Below are positions 63,224 to 64,000 of a DNA stretch of 64,000 nt, piece after piece (position 1 is the first letter of the stretch; every line of letters starts with the position of its first letter). The position numbers and the translations under genes were made by a program. The notes under the pieces were generated by a model. That model searched no databases. It was not told where the DNA came from and was given only the letters and a program-made list of their open reading frames with translations. This DNA comes from Alphaproteobacteria bacterium (lineage in GTDB: Bacteria > Pseudomonadota > Alphaproteobacteria > SP197): NCBI GenBank assembly GCA_016869675.1, contig VGDP01000012.1, forward strand, positions 16,760-80,759. The letters run 5' to 3'.

Positions 63224-63489
63224 ACGCGCAGCCCCTTCTCGCGCGCCCACCGGAAGTACAGCTCGCGTGCCGTCCGATGGACCGGCCCCGGCTGCAGATC
63301 GCGCCGCTCAATGCGCGTGCACGGCGTGACCTTCTGGTAGTTGGCGGTCGAGAAGATCTCGTCGGCGTCGAGCACCTCCTCGTAGGTCAGCGTGCGTTCG
63401 ACGACCTGGACACCCGTGTCGCGCAACAGCCCCATGACGGGCGGGTTGCCTTCGGTCCCCCGGCCCTCGAAGTAGACGATCGATCGCAT
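63220..63489 (-). pseudogene. class IV aminotransferase (branched-chain type) with internal deletion
   Basis: The 89-residue frame begins M-R-S-I-V-Y-F-E-G-R-G-T-E-G-N-P-P-V-M-G, like the extreme N-terminus of such enzymes. It then jumps at about 63430 to the C-terminal part (L-L-R-D-T-G, D-A-D-E-I-F-S-T-A-N-Y, R-I-E-R-R-D-L-Q-P-G-P-V). About 200 residues, including the PLP lysine, are missing, and the junction keeps the frame. A strong AAGGAGG precedes ATG 63489 and the stop overlaps the hydrolase start, so it may now serve mainly to couple translation. Confidence 0.7.
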
Positions 63490-63851
63490 GGTTGTCCTCC
63501 TTGCGCGGGGCACGACACGTCTGGGAAGCTCGGCGCGCCAAAGCACACGCCATCGGAGGGCCCGCCGCCGGCGACCCCGTGGGGTGAACCCCGGCATCGA
63601 GGGGTTCACGTCGTCGTGCCGCCAATCTTATGCCCGGGTCCGGAGACAGCTCAAAAAGGAAGGTGCCCCGGTCCGCGGGGCGCGGCACCGACGCCTGTGC
63701 CCGCGGTGCATGGATCATTCGCCCGTCCTGCGCCGTTCGCGCAGTATCGTCCTCGCGAAAACCACAACCAACAGCGCCATGTCGTAAGTGATTTATACAA
63801 TCGTCGTGCGGCTTGAAAAATGATTGTTCCCACGCGATCATGTCACGATGA
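63490..63851. other. intergenic region with hairpin, no gene recognised
   Basis: This stretch has lower G+C toward its right end. Several short reading frames occur, but none has a credible start, ribosome site or coding bias. It contains the palindrome at 63584-63609. It probably holds the leader of the minus-strand aminotransferase relic and upstream regulatory DNA for the plus-strand gene starting at 63974. Confidence 0.5.
63584..63609. promoter_or_regulatory. inverted repeat GTGAACCCC-8-GGGGTTCAC
   Basis: A perfect 9-bp inverted repeat with an 8-base centre lies about 95 bases upstream of the aminotransferase relic. It may be an operator or a transcript hairpin. No T-run follows on either strand. 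Confidence 0.4.
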
Positions 63852-63880
63852 TTGAACTTCTATGTTACTGAACTTATACT
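63852..63880 (+). promoter_or_regulatory. strong sigma-70-type promoter
   Basis: TTGAAC at 63852-63857, a 17-base spacer and TATACT at 63875-63880 are close to the housekeeping consensus and lie in a locally AT-rich stretch. Transcription would start near 63887 and give a leader of about 85 bases before the gene at 63974. This is the best promoter match in the window. Confidence 0.6.
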
Positions 63881-63973
63881 GGCCTGCGTTGACATTGACT
63901 CGTTGAGGGCCAAGCGGGGGATCCCGAAGAGGGCGAAAGTCTGGCTCATTGTGGCGAACTGAGGAGGTTCGCC

Positions 63974-64000
63974 GTGACGATGCCCATACCGCTGCGTTGC
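63974..64000 (+). CDS. start of an unidentified gene (runs off the window)
   Basis: GAGGAGG at 63961-63967 (with the preceding bases) lies 6 bases before GTG 63974, which opens a frame of nine codons (M-T-M-P-I-P-L-R-C) to the window edge. The good ribosome site and the promoter at 63852 support a real start. Too little is visible for a function. Confidence 0.5.

Noticed and set aside
63651..63841. Short open frames on both strands in the last intergenic region
   Set aside because: They lack ribosome sites, coding bias and family motifs.
1..64000. tRNA genes, rRNA genes, CRISPR arrays, insertion sequences or prophage genes
   Set aside because: I saw no convincing T-arm/acceptor patterns, spaced repeats, transposase motifs or phage genes in the window.

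Overview
The window is about 70% G+C with dense genes and many 4-base start/stop overlaps. It looks chromosomal and alphaproteobacterial, most likely Rhodospirillales-like. The supporting markers are a tkt-gap-pgk cluster, zapA followed by a probable 6S RNA and the 5-formyl-THF cyclo-ligase gene, a class I lysyl-tRNA synthetase, and a TipF-like EAL protein. This placement is inferred from gene content; no alignment was run.

Layout. 1-2.6 kb: the tail of a TetR regulator running in frame into the first of two tandem Rieske oxygenases. 2.6-7.5 kb: small membrane proteins, two amino-acid/polyamine-type FAD oxidoreductases, and pyrD with an AT-rich patch. 7.6-10.5 kb: a TipF-like protein cut by an in-frame TAG, a HAD phosphatase and a phytochelatin-synthase-like protease. 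10.4-15.2 kb: a peptide-type ABC importer without its binding protein, with an epimerase. 15.5-24.7 kb: genes resembling a non-phosphorylative deoxysugar-acid pathway (SDR, VOC, enolase-superfamily dehydratase, lactonase, FAH-fold hydrolase, second SDR) plus a sulfatase/phosphonate monoesterase. 24.7-35.1 kb: a minus-strand run with a frameshifted third Rieske oxygenase, a small secreted protein, a GDPD phosphodiesterase, a nitronate monooxygenase, and three consecutive large subunits of the N,N-dimethylformamidase family with one small subunit. 35.2-42.3 kb: a broken TIGR03032 gene, then hyuA, two tandem hyuB genes and a TetR regulator. 42.3-45.8 kb: MotA-like, MotB-like and OmpA-like envelope genes. 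45.8-53.9 kb: housekeeping genes (suhB-like, efp, thiE-like, pgk, gap, tkt, zapA, 6S RNA, cyclo-ligase). 53.9-63.5 kb: an interrupted GST gene, terB-like, a frameshifted ABC-F gene between copies of the dinG 3' end, a DinG-like helicase, lysK, a VapBC relic, a secreted alpha/beta hydrolase and an internally deleted aminotransferase. The last 0.5 kb is AT-richer leader DNA with a good sigma-70-type promoter and the first codons of another gene.

The most interesting system is the dimethylformamidase-family cluster at 27.9-35.1 kb. Three divergent large subunits all keep the presumed Tyr/Tyr/Glu iron ligands and share one small-subunit gene. Ring- or N-demethylating oxygenases, a nitronate monooxygenase and ATP-dependent hydantoinase-type amidohydrolases lie nearby, which suggests catabolism of N-substituted amides. 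A second theme is gene decay, or base-calling error: at least eight loci carry stops, frameshifts or deletions.
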